Shown here: positions 63,678 through 64,000 of the stretch, piece after piece
Position numbering within the stretch: position 1 is the stretch's first letter
Layout: the number at the start of each line of letters is the position of its first letter
Source of the DNA: Tepidibacter hydrothermalis
GTDB taxonomy: Bacteria; Bacillota; Clostridia; Peptostreptococcales; Peptostreptococcaceae
Direction of reading: 5' to 3'
NCBI RefSeq assembly: GCF_029542625.1
Contig: NZ_CP120733.1
Coordinates: 3,906,001-3,970,000 of the forward strand
DNA: 64,000 nt
The notes under the pieces: generated by a model
The model's input: only the letters and a program-made list of their open reading frames with translations
Databases searched by the model: none
What the model was told of the DNA's origin: nothing
Made by a program: the position numbers and the translations under genes

Positions 63678-64000
63678 ATGATTTTAAAGGACTTGTTTTT
63701 TAAAGGAATGAGCTTTCAAGAGTTTTTAGAATCGGCAGAAGATGTATATAAGGAGAAAATAGAAAAAATAAAAGACAGTATAAATATGGACAAAAAATTA
63801 GTTAATAAGATAAAAATTATCCAAAAAAAGATATATATATTGGCATTCGCAGAAGATTGGTGTCCTGATTGCCAAATAAATTTACCTGGAGTAAGCTTTA
63901 TATGCGATTTAAATTCAAACATTAATTTAAGAATTGTATCAAGAGAAGGAAATGAGGAAGCTTTGAATAAGTATAAACTTCATGGAAAACCTAAGATACC
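63678..64000 (+). CDS. Thioredoxin-family protein, 3' end outside the window
   Basis: Open reading frame of 107 codons running off the window. After a charged N-terminal helical region (about 1-50), the strand IYILAFAEDWCPDCQINLP carries the redox motif WCPDC (C61, C64 by my count), and KLHGKPKIP near the end begins the cis-proline loop. This fits the Thioredoxin_9-like group common in clostridia, with an unknown partner. ATG 63678 lies behind ATAGGGGGT. It follows rRNA operon 3; a TATAAT at 63634-63639 may be its own promoter. Confidence 0.8.
   Translation, partial: MILKDLFFKGMSFQEFLESAEDVYKEKIEKIKDSINMDKKLVNKIKIIQKKIYILAFAEDWCPDCQINLPGVSFICDLNSNINLRIVSREGNEEALNKYKLHGKPKI

Overview
The window is low-GC, AT-rich DNA from a Gram-positive anaerobe of the class Clostridia. 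The 16S sequence reads as Peptostreptococcaceae-like to me (relatives of Clostridioides/Tepidibacter; judged by eye, not by a database search). bofA implies endospore formation. Rubrerythrin, a Bcd/Etf butyryl-CoA system and an Fe-alcohol dehydrogenase fit a fermentative anaerobe.

Layout. 1-1527: end of a branched-chain amino-acid-type ABC importer operon (livG, livF). 1565-4127: a NiaR-type regulator, a divergent NadA-like Fe-S protein and a PTS-IIC-like membrane protein. 4278-12865: a sigma-54 activator facing a sigma-54 promoter and a six-gene operon (GntP permease, Pct-like CoA-transferase, acyl-CoA dehydrogenase, EtfB, EtfA, MaoC hydratase) that reads as uptake and reductive fermentation of a short 3-hydroxyacid such as (R)-3-hydroxybutyrate. 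12943-21169: a candidate small transcript, HD and EAL-HDOD signalling proteins, UPF0182, MscS, rubrerythrin and an M48 protease. 21255-27804: T-box-serS, tadA, tRNA-Ser, SRP RNA, dnaX, ebfC and recR, a conserved Firmicutes block. 27941-37186: accessory genes (glycolipid glycosyltransferase, glutaredoxin-like protein, SigI/RsgI pair, secreted CuAO-N protein, two NhaC antiporters). 37664-46684: rRNA operon 1 followed by a 21-tRNA array present twice as a 1.83-kb tandem duplication. 47189-51624: Fe-ADH/AraC pair, then DUF2508 (yaaL), bofA, an unknown gene and ctc/rplY. 51821-63605: rRNA operons 2 and 3, separated by a GNAT gene and tiny genes. 63678-end: start of a thioredoxin-family gene.

Genes working together. 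The sigma-54 operon is a self-contained catabolic module with its own activator and candidate upstream binding dyads. SigI/RsgI is a membrane-signalled sigma/anti-sigma pair. The dnaX-ebfC-recR block normally continues directly into yaaL-bofA-rrn, but here about 22 kb including rRNA operon 1 and the tRNA arrays separates the two halves.

Most unusual signals. (1) A family of about 200-nt structured intergenic elements (4 copies) whose helices covary between copies. (2) A second two-hairpin repeat family (4 copies). (3) The NadA homologue with altered active-site residues. (4) The exact tRNA-array duplication with a perfect promoter in the 57-bp spacer. (5) A consensus -1 slippery site in dnaX. 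All calls rest on reading the sequence; no searches were run.
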